A DNA stretch of 5,758 nt, taken from assembly GCA_945836835.1 (NCBI GenBank), contig CAMAML010000092.1:1-5758 (forward strand). Reading direction: 5' to 3'. Position 1 is the first letter of the stretch; each line of letters begins with the position of its first letter. Origin of the DNA: an uncultured cyanobacterium (GTDB lineage: Bacteria > Cyanobacteriota > Vampirovibrionia > Gastranaerophilales > Gastranaerophilaceae). Below the pieces are notes generated by a model. The model searched no databases. It was not told the origin of the DNA and saw only the letters and a list, made by a program, of their open reading frames with translations. Position numbers and translations under genes: made by a program. Of this stretch, positions 1 to 5,043 are shown piece after piece.

Positions 1-521
1 CCGCCTTTAGTACCTTCATAAGCGGCAAATTGTGCGATACAATATTCATAAGTTCTGCCTAACAAATCTTTGCTTTCTTCAGTATCATCCATTTTGATAT
101 TGTTAGTAAATAAATCAACAACTTCCCCCAAAACACGCTTATCTAAATCCGGAGATCCGTAGTTTTTAGGAAGAACACCTTTGAGAGTTTTATTCTCTCT
201 TTCAATGGCAAACATTGCGGCATTAATTATTTCCCCGATTTCAGGAGTATGTGCGGCTTCTGATATTCTATCCCATCTTGCCTCTTCCGGTACGTAGAAA
301 ATATTTTCGGCTAAATATTCGTCTTTATCGTTTTCAAATCCGTCTCCTTCCACGACTAATTCTTGATATTTTTTATCAAAAACACTTGATATATAACGCA
401 AGAAAATTAAACCCACAATAACTTTTCTATATTCTGCCGCCGGAATATGTCCCCATAAAACACAAGCCGCTTTCCAAAGTTGCTTTTCGAACCCTATATT
501 TGCGTTATTCTTCTCAGCCAT
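1..521 (-). CDS. hsdM: Type I restriction-modification system, methylase subunit M (HsdM), N-terminal part, cut by window edge
   Basis: Reading the minus strand from ATG at 521 gives 173 uninterrupted codons to the window edge, beginning MAEKNNANIGFEKQLWKAAC. The protein is the HsdM N-terminal helical domain: a W-x-x-A-x-x-L-W start (K-Q-L-W-K-A-A-C-V-L-W-G), then AAEYRKVIVGLIFLRYIS at about residues 28-45, then FDKKY and VPEEARWDRI. It ends with DLLGRTYEYCIAQFAAYEGTKGG, the segment that in this family directly precedes the F-Y-T-P and SAM-binding motifs of the N6-adenine methylase domain. The catalytic N-P-P-F motif and the rest (HsdM proteins are usually around 500 residues) lie outside the window. 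With HsdS and HsdR, HsdM forms the modification and restriction complex that methylates adenine in a bipartite target. hsdS and hsdR, if present, should follow off the left edge. The start is fixed by a strong ribosome site seven bases upstream. No frameshift is seen in the visible part. Confidence 0.93.
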   Translation of the reverse strand, partial: MAEKNNANIGFEKQLWKAACVLWGHIPAAEYRKVIVGLIFLRYISSVFDKKYQELVVEGDGFENDKDEYLAENIFYVPEEARWDRISEAAHTPEIGEIINAAMFAIERENKTLKGVLPKNYGSPDLDKRVLGEVVDLFTNNIKMDDTEESKDLLGRTYEYCIAQFAAYEGTKG

Positions 522-528
522 TAGATTT

Positions 529-534
529 CTCCTT
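529..534 (-). promoter_or_regulatory. Ribosome binding site of hsdM
   Basis: On the minus strand the sequence AAGGAG lies seven bases before the ATG at 521. It is an almost ideal Shine-Dalgarno match and decides the hsdM start. Confidence 0.8.
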
Positions 535-568
535 ATTTGTTCCGAGCAACACTTATCTTTATACGTTA

Positions 569-597
569 AACATATCACAAATACTAAATTAAAACAA
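569..597 (-). promoter_or_regulatory. Candidate hsdM promoter
   Basis: On the minus strand TTGTTT (597-592) and TATGTT (574-569) are separated by 17 bases, about 50 bases upstream of the hsdM start. Both hexamers are imperfect. A second AT-rich candidate for the -10 box, TATAAA (563-558), has no good -35 partner. The region is AT-rich, so chance matches are easy. Confidence 0.35.
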
Positions 598-791
598 TCT
601 TGCAAAAATTTTGAGGCTCACGTATGCGTTTATTCCCCTTACTTTCCGGATAAACAGGAATGTGCGTCAGCAAAAAGTTATCTAAACTACAGAAATTATG
701 AACCGAGGAGCCTTAAAACCTTGTTGCCGTTGATTTTTATGTCCATAAAATTTAGTTGACAATATTTTTAGCGTCATACAAACTCCTTTGA

Positions 792-816
792 TTTATTGTA
801 TAATCGTAGAAGTGGT
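792..816 (+). promoter_or_regulatory. Promoter-like repeat, copy 1
   Basis: TTTATTGTATAAT (792-804) contains a perfect TATAAT -10 box (799-804), followed seven bases later by AGTGGT (811-816). No good -35 hexamer is found at 16-18 bases. An identical 13-base block occurs 65 bases downstream. If it is a real promoter, transcription would begin near 811. Confidence 0.4.
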
Positions 817-860
817 TTAGCTGAAGATGGCGAGCTATAGTTTCCTTTCGGAAGTTTTTA
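811..860 (+). ncRNA. Speculative very short RNA between the two promoter-like repeats
   Basis: Starting at the predicted initiation point after the first TATAAT, the roughly 50-base segment contains a small hairpin, TAGCT (818-822) with AGCTA (833-837), followed by a second one. The second pairs TTTCC (841-845) with GGAAG (850-854) around a TTTC loop and runs into five T residues (855-859), like a weak intrinsic terminator. The stems are only five pairs each, so this may be chance. No known RNA family is recognised. Confidence 0.2.
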
Positions 861-880
861 TTGTATAATATCTTAGTGGT
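857..880 (+). promoter_or_regulatory. Promoter-like repeat, copy 2
   Basis: An exact second copy of TTTATTGTATAAT (857-869) has its TATAAT at 864-869 and AGTGGT six bases later (875-880). It could drive a transcript with a long leader for the gene at 1051. No strong -35 hexamer is seen. Confidence 0.4.
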
Positions 881-1050
881 GCGAGTTATCTTTATTTTGA
901 AGAGGGGGCTTTTTGAGCGAGGTTTGAGTAAAGTTTAACCGAGGGGGTGACGGAGTTTTGTTACAATTTGTTAATGTACGGGCAATTTTTTGGGGGGTAA
1001 TTACTTTATATATGTAAGGTTAGTTTAATTTATTGTAAGGTTGGTATGAT

Positions 1051-1362
1051 ATGGGTTACGAAAGTAATATGCTTAAACCTATTTTAGACAGGAATATGAT
1101 TGCTCCCGAGTACACCATGGGCGTGCCGATGGGTGGAATGATTAATCCGTATCAGACAAATTATCTTGGCGGAATTACGATATCTCCGGGGCTTACACGA
1201 GATACCTACGCGGGCGTTCAACGTGAAAAACAAAAAAATATTAACGCCATAAAAACTGCTTTCGCCGTTATCGGCGGTATCACCATTTTCTGTGCTTTAA
1301 GAGGCAAAGGCGAAAAACTTGTCAAATGGTTTAAAGGTCTGTTTAAATCTAATAAGCCGTAG
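1051..1362 (+). CDS. Small single-pass membrane protein, unknown function (103 residues)
   Basis: I do not recognise this family. The N-terminal 60 residues are rich in Met, Gly, Pro and Tyr (VPMGGMINPYQTNYLGG at 25-41, then a T-R-D-T-Y stretch near 49-53). One hydrophobic helix follows at about residues 66-83 (AIKTAFAVIGGITIFCAL). The C-terminal 20 residues form a strongly basic, amphipathic tail (KGEKLVKWFKGLFKSNK at 86-102). There is no cleavable signal peptide at the N-terminus. The arrangement suggests an inner-membrane protein with a membrane-hugging cationic tail that would stay in the cytoplasm by the positive-inside rule. ATG 1051 is preceded by GTAAGG ten bases upstream. ATG 1069 is an alternative, because an extended -10 box ends directly at 1050 and could put the message start inside the first codons. 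No terminator is visible after the stop, and yajQ follows 96 bases later with its own promoter. Confidence 0.7.
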   Translation: MGYESNMLKPILDRNMIAPEYTMGVPMGGMINPYQTNYLGGITISPGLTRDTYAGVQREKQKNINAIKTAFAVIGGITIFCALRGKGEKLVKWFKGLFKSNKP

Positions 1363-1393
1363 GGATTATAGCGTTTAGTTCCAAAATATACTC

Positions 1394-1422
1394 TTCACAA
1401 AAATCTTTTGTCGTGGTATGAT
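1394..1422 (+). promoter_or_regulatory. yajQ promoter
   Basis: TTCACA (1394-1399) and TATGAT (1417-1422) are separated by exactly 17 bases. TGG directly before TATGAT gives an extended -10 element. Transcription would begin near 1429, some 30 bases before the yajQ ATG. This is the best sigma-70-type promoter in the window. Confidence 0.65.
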
Positions 1423-1444
1423 TAACTCGAGTTTAAAAAGTTAC

Positions 1445-1449
1445 GGGAG
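1445..1449 (+). promoter_or_regulatory. Ribosome binding site of yajQ
   Basis: GGGAG ends nine bases before ATG 1459. This supports that start over the overlapping frame that begins at 1418. Confidence 0.65.
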
Positions 1450-1458
1450 ATTTATATT

Positions 1459-1959
1459 ATGGCTAAAGATTGCAGTTTTGACGTTGTTTCCGAGTTTGAC
1501 AAGCAAGAAATGGTCAATGCGATTGATCAGGTTAAAAGAGATGTCGCCTCAAGGTTTGACCTCAAAGACTCTAACTCGGAAATTGAGCTTGAGGCGGATA
1601 AGTCAATCATCATCACGACCGCTGATGAGATGAAGTTAAAAAACATTTACGATATTTTGCAAACCAAACTCGTAAAAAGAAATTTGAGCATAAGAATACT
1701 CGACCCTCAGCCGATTGAAAACGCTCTTGGTGGCAGGGTTCGTCGGGTGTACAATTTGAAAAAAGGGTTAAGCCAAGAGCTTGCCAAGAAAATCGTTGCG
1801 GACATAAAAGCCTCTAAGATTAAGGTTCAAGCGTCCATCCAGGGCGAACAGGTCAGAGTTTCGGGCAAAGACAAAGACAATTTGCAGGAAGTCATCAAAA
1901 TGCTCCGCTTAAACGAGGATAAGTACGATTATCCTTTGCAGTTTACGAACTACAGATAA
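1459..1959 (+). CDS. yajQ: YajQ family nucleotide-binding protein (DUF520)
   Basis: The 166-residue product matches the YajQ family along its whole length (the E. coli protein is about 163 residues). Family hallmarks seen are SFDVVSEFD at 6-14, SRFDLK at 31-36, a LVKRNLSI-type segment near 71-78, the block KIVADIKASKIKVQASIQGEQVRVSG in the second half, and the closing PLQFTNYR. The known fold is two ferredoxin-like, RNA-recognition-type domains side by side, cytoplasmic. Family members bind nucleotides. The Xanthomonas homologue has been reported as a cyclic-di-GMP effector, and other members have been linked to transcription of phage phi6. The exact ligand here cannot be read from sequence. 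It has its own promoter and ribosome site and a strong hairpin after it, so it is probably transcribed alone. No key block is missing. Confidence 0.95.
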   Translation: MAKDCSFDVVSEFDKQEMVNAIDQVKRDVASRFDLKDSNSEIELEADKSIIITTADEMKLKNIYDILQTKLVKRNLSIRILDPQPIENALGGRVRRVYNLKKGLSQELAKKIVADIKASKIKVQASIQGEQVRVSGKDKDNLQEVIKMLRLNEDKYDYPLQFTNYR

Positions 1960-2007
1960 TCCTTGCGTTCGCTCGGAGAAAGTCAGGCGAAAAAAGGTTC
2001 TACACAA

Positions 2008-2054
2008 CGGGCATGAAATCGTTTACGGTTTCATGCCCGCTATTATTGTTATTA
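2008..2054 (+). terminator. Probable intrinsic terminator after yajQ
   Basis: CGGGCATGAAA (2008-2018) pairs perfectly with TTTCATGCCCG (2029-2039). Three more pairs, one of them a G-T wobble, close the stem onto a TTTA loop, about 14 pairs in all. The following CTATTATTGTTATTAT is T-rich but broken by A residues, so termination may be imperfect. The hairpin lies about 50 bases after the yajQ stop. Confidence 0.7.
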
Positions 2055-2060
2055 TAACTT

Positions 2061-2091
2061 GGTACTTAACCGTATATACATGTTAAATACC
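2061..2091. promoter_or_regulatory. Operator-like inverted repeat
   Basis: GGTACTTAAC (2061-2070) and GTTAAATACC (2082-2091) are inverted copies with nine of ten bases matching. They surround GTATATAC (2072-2079), itself a palindrome with almost the same centre. There is no T-run on either side, so a terminator is unlikely. The left arm overlaps a possible -35 (TTGGTA, 2059-2064) with TTAAAT (2083-2088) 18 bases on. This makes it a candidate binding site for a dimeric repressor, about 125 bases upstream of the 786-residue gene. Confidence 0.4.
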
Positions 2092-2116
2092 CCCAAAAAC
2101 CTTATTAATTGTAGTT

Positions 2117-2158
2117 TTTACACCGAATTGTAAAAGAGTGTAAATATTTTTATATCAT
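2117..2158 (+). promoter_or_regulatory. Candidate promoter with overlapping inverted repeat, 786-residue gene
   Basis: TTTACAC (2117-2123) and GTGTAAA (2138-2144) form a perfect seven-base inverted repeat with centres 21 bases apart, about two helical turns. It surrounds TTGTAA (2128-2133), a possible -35 hexamer. TATATC (2151-2156, spacing 17) or TATCAT (2153-2158, spacing 19) could serve as the -10 box. A protein bound to the repeat would cover the -35 region. Both hexamers are imperfect and the DNA is AT-rich. Confidence 0.4.
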
Positions 2159-2200
2159 GGGGTTGCGGAATTTTTATATTCGAATGACAATACCATTCAG

Positions 2201-2205
2201 AAGGA
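2201..2205 (+). promoter_or_regulatory. Ribosome binding site of the 786-residue gene
   Basis: AAGGA lies ten bases before ATG 2216. No other in-frame start near it has a comparable site. Confidence 0.55.
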
Positions 2206-2215
2206 AATTTTTAAA

Positions 2216-4576
2216 ATGATAGTTGGACACACAGATTATTTAATAAAACCGAAGCGAAAGACAGCGGAGGTACTATCCCCTAAAGCGGCGACCCCTCTTG
2301 CGGACTCGGTATCTCATGAAATTGACAGTTTAAGTAAAAAGAGACCTTTAAATAATAATCGAAACGATTTGTCATTTAAAGGCTCTTTTTTATATGCGGA
2401 TGCGGGTAAGCACTCCTCTAAAGAGCTGCTGGAATTTACCAAGAAATATTTAGGGCATATGGGACGTGATCTTTTTGAACACGTTAAGGCGTCAGACCTC
2501 AAATTGGCAAAAGAGATGTTCAAGTTTGACGAGGCGACGGGGGAAATTGTTTTCTCGAAAAAATCAATTCCTCATCTTATCGGGGACGGACTTATTCTAA
2601 AAAATCTTCCGACAAACATTATGAACGGAACGGTTGCTCTTTTGGGTAAAATTAAACCGCTCGAAAACTGGTCTAAACGGACTTATAATTCCAAATGGAT
2701 GAAAAAAACAAGGGCTGAGGCAAAAATCGAGGCTCAAATAAACACCCTCAGAGGAATTGCGGAATTTAGGGAAAAGTTAATTAAGGACGGCAAGACCGAA
2801 GAAGAAATTCGTACGGCAATGTTCAAACAAAAAATGAAAATGTTTGACCCTAAAACCGGAAATTACGATACTAAACACGAACGTTCGCTGAACAGAATTG
2901 TTTCGGGCATTCCTCCTGCAATATTTTTGGCAAATGATGCTTACAACTTGTCACGAATGATGGATGACGACAAGGATAAAGCAAGTAAGGAAAAGAAAAC
3001 TCGTTTCAGACAAGAACTCAGCCGTATCGGGATTAACTCCTATATAACTTTGATTACGTTCGGGGCATTGCAAAAACTAATGAACAACTCAAACCTCGGT
3101 ATAATGTTGACGACGGGCTTAACGGCGTTGTTCACCGAGTCGGTTTCACGTTTGTCCAACGGAAAACATATCACAAGGTTAACTCCGGAGGAGGCTCGTG
3201 CCGAAAACTTGAAGAATAATGCTCAGGAAAAAGATATTAAACCCGTAAAAACTTTCCAAGCTAACCCTGATAATCAAACTCACAACAAAAACCAACAAAA
3301 ACCGTTGTTGTCGTTTGATACAATCGCAAAAGCCTCGGCAGGGGTAATTGTTGCAGGGTTCGGACTGAAGTATTTGAGAAAGGTTAAGGCGGTAGATAAC
3401 GCCATTAACGCAGCGTTTAAGCCGTTCAAAAATCTTTATAACAAACTTACGACAACCGAAAACTACAAAGTCAGCAAGGAAGAATTTGACAAGATAGTTA
3501 AAACCTTGAAAGATAACGGATTTGAAAACGATATAGCAGATGATTACACAAGAGTCGGTGCATACGTGAAAAATGCCGACGGAACGATCAGCTTAGGCTC
3601 AAGAGATAAGAAGATTAAACCGCTTGTGAACTTCGTTATCGCTCCGTTCAAATTTGCATGGAATACGGTAACTTTGCCTTACAGATTTGTGGATAAAGGG
3701 ATTAAGGCGTTTACTAAAGAACCTAAATTGGTTAAATTGGCAATAAACGATAAAGAGACCTTGAAGGTTATCGCACAGAATATGCAAAGAGAAGCGAAAA
3801 TGACTGCAGAACAAGCGTCAAAGATTGACGAGTTCGTGGCGGCGTTAAAGAAAAAGTCGCAGAAGGAATTGACCGATCTTGAACGTTCGTTCTTATGCAG
3901 GGTGCAGGATGTCGAGTCGCTTGCAAAGAGTATTGATAATATCGGTAAACAGGCTCTTAAGAAGAACTTTGACCCGAAAGAGTTCAGAGATTACGTATGT
4001 GACAACTTATTGAAATCATTTAACGTCGATACTATGAGCAATGTTTCCAACGCAGAGCTTTCAAACCTTGCAAAAACTGCGGCAACGGCGGCGACACTTT
4101 GGTTCTTGATGACCGACAACTACAATATGGTTATGCTCAAATCCAACGGTAATGACGTTAACGGAGCTCAGACCAAGTTTAAGGAAAGGTTTGTACAGGA
4201 AGGTTCGAGACTGTTCTACCAAACCCTGTTAATCGACCTGTTTAACAGTACGTTTAGGAGCCAGTACAACAAGTCGTTGTTCGGTATGACGTGGATAACC
4301 TTGACTAACACAACGATTAGCGAATGGTTGAACCGTGTATCAATCGGTGTTCCTGTCGGTGCACATACAAGAGATGAACTTCTTGCACAGGAAGAAAAAA
4401 TTGATAATGCAACGGGGGTCAAGAAGGCGTTCTTCAACTTTATGCAACGCTTGACGGGTAAACGTTCGATAAAATCATATGACATACGTAAGACGGATGA
4501 AAATAAAACTCAAGGAAATACAACTTCTCCGAGTCAAAATATTTCAATGACATCGTTTAGAAAGATTTCCGGTTAA
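2216..4576 (+). CDS. Large protein of unknown function with internal duplication and possible membrane-associated helices (786 residues)
   Basis: I do not recognise a named domain. Visible parts: a polar N-terminus with LSFKG at 52-56; mostly helical, Lys-rich sequence to about 225; module A at 229-326 with F-L-x-x-D-x-Y-N at 237-244, a charged stretch, then hydrophobic segments near 271-287 and 294-308; a Gln/Asn-rich linker at 340-363; a hydrophobic stretch near 371-384; an aromatic and Pro-containing hydrophobic segment (IKPLVNFVIAPFKFAWNTVT) at 467-486; a Lys/Glu-rich region; module B at 619-721, which repeats the module A pattern (F-L-x-x-D-x-Y-N at 630-637); and a polar Ser/Thr/Asn tail. 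There is no cleavable signal peptide. The start is supported by AAGGA ten bases upstream. It could be a membrane-associated structural or surface-related protein, but no function is claimed. It seems monocistronic, with its own control region upstream and a repeat element downstream. Confidence 0.88.
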   Translation: MIVGHTDYLIKPKRKTAEVLSPKAATPLADSVSHEIDSLSKKRPLNNNRNDLSFKGSFLYADAGKHSSKELLEFTKKYLGHMGRDLFEHVKASDLKLAKEMFKFDEATGEIVFSKKSIPHLIGDGLILKNLPTNIMNGTVALLGKIKPLENWSKRTYNSKWMKKTRAEAKIEAQINTLRGIAEFREKLIKDGKTEEEIRTAMFKQKMKMFDPKTGNYDTKHERSLNRIVSGIPPAIFLANDAYNLSRMMDDDKDKASKEKKTRFRQELSRIGINSYITLITFGALQKLMNNSNLGIMLTTGLTALFTESVSRLSNGKHITRLTPEEARAENLKNNAQEKDIKPVKTFQANPDNQTHNKNQQKPLLSFDTIAKASAGVIVAGFGLKYLRKVKAVDNAINAAFKPFKNLYNKLTTTENYKVSKEEFDKIVKTLKDNGFENDIADDYTRVGAYVKNADGTISLGSRDKKIKPLVNFVIAPFKFAWNTVTLPYRFVDKGIKAFTKEPKLVKLAINDKETLKVIAQNMQREAKMTAEQASKIDEFVAALKKKSQKELTDLERSFLCRVQDVESLAKSIDNIGKQALKKNFDPKEFRDYVCDNLLKSFNVDTMSNVSNAELSNLAKTAATAATLWFLMTDNYNMVMLKSNGNDVNGAQTKFKERFVQEGSRLFYQTLLIDLFNSTFRSQYNKSLFGMTWITLTNTTISEWLNRVSIGVPVGAHTRDELLAQEEKIDNATGVKKAFFNFMQRLTGKRSIKSYDIRKTDENKTQGNTTSPSQNISMTSFRKISG

Positions 4577-4625
4577 GCGACTAAGTGTGACATCGCGGCG
4601 GTGTAAAACGAGGCACTCGGTGGAG

Positions 4626-4643
4626 TGACTAAGTGATTAAGTT
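4626..4643 (+). repeat. Left terminal inverted repeat
   Basis: TGACTAAGTGATTAAGTT is itself two tandem copies of TGAYTAAG plus TT. It matches the reverse complement of 5013-5030 at 17 of 18 positions. The only difference is C at 4629 where the other end reads T. Confidence 0.75.
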
Positions 4644-4739
4644 CTTTACGTTAATTTGGGCATCGCACGAGTGCCGATTAACCGTAACTTTAACCCTCGC
4701 CAAACGGGAGGCGGATTTTGCGTAGAGTGTAGTGAGCAG

Positions 4740-4863
4740 AGCGAACGAACTCGAAGGAACGCGGAGCTGAGTGAACGGCAGTTTGTGGCAACAAACGGAG
4801 TGAACGACAGCGTAGCGTGGAGCAATAATTCAAGACAAGGGCAGTGGCAGTTGCCGAGGAACG
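4740..4863 (+). repeat. Degenerate AG(Y)GAACG repeats
   Basis: Five copies of a short motif occur: AGCGAACG (4740-4747), AAGGAACG (4754-4761), AGTGAACG (4770-4777), AGTGAACG (4799-4806) and AGGAACG (4857-4863). Several continue into GRCAG or are preceded by G or GG, giving the stretch a low-complexity look. The spacing is irregular. Confidence 0.6.
4781..4796. repeat. Perfect small hairpin
   Basis: GTTTGT (4781-4786) and ACAAAC (4791-4796) form a perfect six-pair stem with a GGCA loop. ACAAACGG from its right side (4791-4798) recurs at 4888-4895. Confidence 0.55.
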
Positions 4864-4877
4864 AGGCTTACTGCCAC
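4844..4877. repeat. Inverted repeat GTGGCAGT / ACTGCCAC
   Basis: A perfect eight-base stem (4844-4851 with 4870-4877) encloses 18 bases that include one of the GAACG repeats. Confidence 0.55.
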
Positions 4878-4902
4878 GGGTGAGGGGACAAACGGTTACA
4901 TT

Positions 4903-4933
4903 GTCGGGTTCGATGAAAACGTCGAACGCCGAC
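4903..4933. repeat. Eleven-pair hairpin with one bulged base
   Basis: GTCGGGTTCGA (4903-4913) pairs with TCGAAC-G-CCGAC (4922-4933), all eleven positions pairing if G4928 is bulged. The loop is eight bases. Confidence 0.6.
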
Positions 4934-4969
4934 CTACGCGAGTTCCTTGTATCTGCTCCACCGTGGAAG

Positions 4970-4990
4970 ATCCCGAAATGACTTCGGGAT
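4970..4990. repeat. REP-like palindrome
   Basis: ATCCCGAA (4970-4977) and TTCGGGAT (4983-4990) form a perfect eight-pair stem around the five-base loop ATGAC. It is followed by GACG. Palindromes of the GTCATCCCGAA type are common dispersed REP-like units in bacterial intergenic DNA, so the resemblance is to a general class. There is a T-run at 5000-5005, about ten bases after the stem, too far for a standard terminator. Confidence 0.55.
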
Positions 4991-5012
4991 GACGCCATCG
5001 TTTTTCCGTTTT

Positions 5013-5030
5013 AACTTAATCACTTAATCA
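5013..5030 (-). repeat. Right terminal inverted repeat
   Basis: Read on the minus strand this is TGATTAAGTGATTAAGTT, two perfect TGATTAAG copies plus TT, pairing with 4626-4643. It ends 13 bases before the pilin stop codon. Confidence 0.75.
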
Positions 5031-5043
5031 CCACAATGCACAG

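Larger units (their letters stand above)
522..1050. other. Intergenic region between divergent hsdM and the 103-residue protein gene
   Basis: No convincing protein gene is visible in these 529 bases. The left part (522-600) is the hsdM leader and candidate promoter. Around 624-733 there are only three tiny ATG-started frames (9, 13 and 11 codons), which I do not call. At 756-761 a lone TTGACA stands 37 bases from the nearest TATAAT, too far to form one promoter. From 792 to 880 there is a pair of promoter-like repeats, listed separately. The stretch 895-1000 holds G-runs and T-runs (for example six T then six G at 986-997) with no recognised structure. Just before the next gene a ten-base near repeat, GTAAGGTTRG, occurs at 1014-1023 and 1035-1044. 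Confidence 0.6.
4626..5030. mobile_element. Putative non-autonomous inverted-repeat-bounded element (MITE/REP-like), about 405 bp
   Basis: The gap between the convergent 786-residue and pilin genes is bounded by an 18-base inverted repeat with 17 matches (4626-4643 against 5013-5030). The interior is richer in G+C than its surroundings: by hand count 34 of 60 bases at 4741-4800 against 27 of 60 at 3781-3840. It contains at least four hairpins and a family of GAACG repeats. It encodes no transposase; the frames in it are low-complexity products of the repeats. I see no clear target-site duplication next to the ends (left flank GTGGAG, right flank CCACAA). Such features fit a miniature transposable element or a REP cluster, which often settle between convergent genes. 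A structured RNA is the alternative. Mobility is inferred, not seen. Confidence 0.5.

Noticed and set aside
614..713. AGGCTC / GAGCCT inverted match in the hsdM upstream region
   Set aside because: Six bases with a separation of nearly 90 is expected by chance.
624..733. Three tiny successive frames (9, 13 and 11 codons), the last two overlapping by ATGA
   Set aside because: They are too short to support, lack well-placed ribosome sites, and sit in AT-rich DNA where such frames arise by chance.
756..804. Perfect TTGACA and perfect TATAAT as one promoter
   Set aside because: The spacing is 37 bases, far from the 16-18 needed; the two hexamers cannot belong to one sigma-70 promoter.
1418..1633. 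71-codon frame overlapping the start of yajQ
   Set aside because: It is out of frame with a clear, full-length yajQ, and it starts inside the yajQ promoter -10 box.
4590..4604. ACATCG-CGG-CGGTGT hairpin after the 786-residue gene as its terminator
   Set aside because: The stem is only six pairs with a wobble and is followed by AAAAC rather than a T-run.
4740..4863. CRISPR array
   Set aside because: The repeats are eight bases, degenerate and irregularly spaced, with no uniform spacers and no cas gene.
4690..4998. 102-codon minus-strand frame and a 75-codon plus-strand frame within the intergenic element
   Set aside because: Their composition (Arg/Ser/Thr-rich, derived from the GAACG repeats and hairpins) looks like translated repeat DNA. 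There is no ribosome site or recognisable domain, and they overlap each other on opposite strands.
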